Part shown: positions 31,781-32,953 of the stretch, piece after piece
How positions within the stretch are numbered: position 1 is the stretch's first letter
Layout: each line of letters opens with the position of its first letter
Source of the DNA: Pelargonium nanum
Lineage: Eukaryota; Streptophyta; Magnoliopsida; Geraniales; Geraniaceae
Assembly (NCBI GenBank): GCA_036897485.1
Contig: JAYMTF010000605.1
Location: forward strand, 1 to 32,953
Direction of reading: 5' to 3'
Length of the DNA stretch: 32,953 bases
Made by a program: the position numbers and the translations under genes
The notes under the pieces: generated by a model
Told to the model about the DNA's origin: nothing
Database searches by the model: none
What the model saw: the letters and a program-made list of their open reading frames with translations, nothing else

Positions 31781-32953
31781 AGGGCATATAATCTTATGAA
31801 GCACATGTGTTTGATCTCTTTGAATCACAGTACTTTGGGTCATAGGGTAGTTGCTTAGACTACAAATTTGCTGTACACTTTTTTCTACCGACCTTGCACT
31901 TCATATATTGCTTCAAATTGACGATCAGGTGTAGTAGATTGCAGCGCCGCCTTTTTCCTTAAGGCCTGCAGATTGAACTTGCCGTCTTTTACTTTTGTTT
32001 TTCTAAATAGCTAAAATTTTAAGAAAGATTGGTTTCAAATTGATGAGTTGCCAGAGTTGGTTTTCGTACTTATTATGGCAGTGAAATAGGCAAGTTTCTT
32101 TTGAGGTTATTTGTCTCATTCACATTGGTGACTTCAAGGTCAAGGCAACAATCTTGTAATGTCTAATTCATATGTTGAAGGTGCAATTTTATAGATTCAT
32201 ATGTTGGGTGGTTAGCTGTGGAAATGTAGTAGACAAAGTAGACCCCCTTTCTTAAACTTGAGCTTGAAGTTAGGAGGCTTTAGTTCAAATGATCCTCTCA
32301 AGATTCGTATTGTTTTTAATCCTTTTTTATTTATTGGGTCCCGGAGCTTTTGTGGTTTTATCCAGTATCACCTACTATAAATGACACTATTGGTCTCCTT
32401 GACCAATATCTACATGAAAGCAACATAAAATAGAGTTTATATTAGTTTTTTTTTTGCAGTATTTATATTGGTTATTGATTTCATAAATTACAAAAATTAC
32501 CCCAAAAAATGAAGTTTGTGAAAAGTAGACGTTATATTTTGGAGTTTAGTTTGGACTTGTAAGAGGGCTATTATGAGTCCTCAGAGAAATAAAGTCTTTC
32601 CGTTTGATTTATTGTAAATAAGGAAAGTAAGGAGTGTAAGAGGGTGCTTGGATTATCTTATCAAAAATAGCGGATAAACAAGTAGAGCTTATAAGCAATT
32701 ATGTGCTCTGACTCTTTTTAACAATAAGTTGTTACCTGTTTGGTAAGAAAGTGTTATAAGCATTTAAATTGTTTGGTAAAAAATGCTGATAAGAAGTTTA
32801 TATTATCAAATTGACTATGAAAGACATTAATAATATTTTTCGGGTGAATCTTTTTATTCAAATAATTGTTTGTGACAAATTCATGAGAATAATGAGAAAA
32901 TGATCAAAATTGAAAATCAAAATACAAAGTTATGATTTTTTTTTTTCATATTT
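31781..32953 (+). other. UBP14 3' flank and right end of window
   Basis: The first few hundred bases should be 3' UTR; no unambiguous poly(A) signal was identified. From about 32627 the sequence (AGAGGGTGCTTGGATTATCT, then repeated GCTTATAAGC-like and TGTTTGGTAA motifs) resembles the edge of a non-autonomous DNA transposon cut by the window border. No gene is seen. Confidence 0.45.

Noticed and set aside
1..32953. CRISPR array, prophage or bacterial operon
   Set aside because: No regularly spaced identical repeats; introns, plant transposons and plant gene families show this is eukaryotic nuclear DNA.

Overview
The window is nuclear DNA of a flowering plant, most likely a eudicot. It is AT-rich with long gene-poor stretches. 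Its genes have GT-AG introns, and it holds many small plant-type transposable elements (Stowaway, PIF/Harbinger, CACTA and TRIM-like) and decayed LINEs. The species cannot be named from sequence alone.

Three protein-coding genes and one tRNA gene can be supported. (1) 5259-6370, minus strand: a three-exon SPOROCYTELESS/NOZZLE (SPL/NZZ) orthologue, a TOPLESS-recruiting repressor-adaptor of reproductive development, with an intact SPEAR block and C-terminal EAR motif. (2) 12620-13890, minus strand: a two-exon plant protein of unknown function with one hydrophobic segment near its C-terminus. (3) 20975-31780, plus strand: a complete 20-exon UBP14-type ubiquitin-specific protease (USP5/isopeptidase T class), 810 residues, with UBP zinc finger, split catalytic domain and two UBA domains. 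(4) 2849-2930, plus strand: tRNA-Ser(AGA) with its Pol III terminator.

Layout: 1-2.8 kb is intergenic, with a noncoding module (copy A) and a PIF/Harbinger MITE. From 2.85 to 3.1 kb lie the tRNA and a 49-bp tandem duplication. SPL/NZZ occupies 5.2-6.4 kb. From 6.5 to 12.3 kb is intergenic sequence holding a G-box-bearing, GC-richer island, a 67-bp tandem duplication, and a second copy (B) of the noncoding module seen at the left end. The membrane-protein gene follows. From 14.4 to 20.6 kb is a transposon-rich block: two broken LINEs, a third LINE tail nested antisense in one of them, a CACTA MITE and a TRIM-like remnant. UBP14 fills 20.7-31.8 kb, and its introns carry two Stowaway MITEs, a 156-bp tandem duplication and an inverted pair of another small repeat.

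The genes are functionally unrelated neighbours, as is normal in plants; there is no operon logic. No new enzymatic system was found. The two observations most worth following are the duplicated noncoding module flanking the SPL/NZZ region (about 480-865 and 11844-12200), and the LINE whose 3' end lies only about 105 bp upstream of the UBP14 TATA box.
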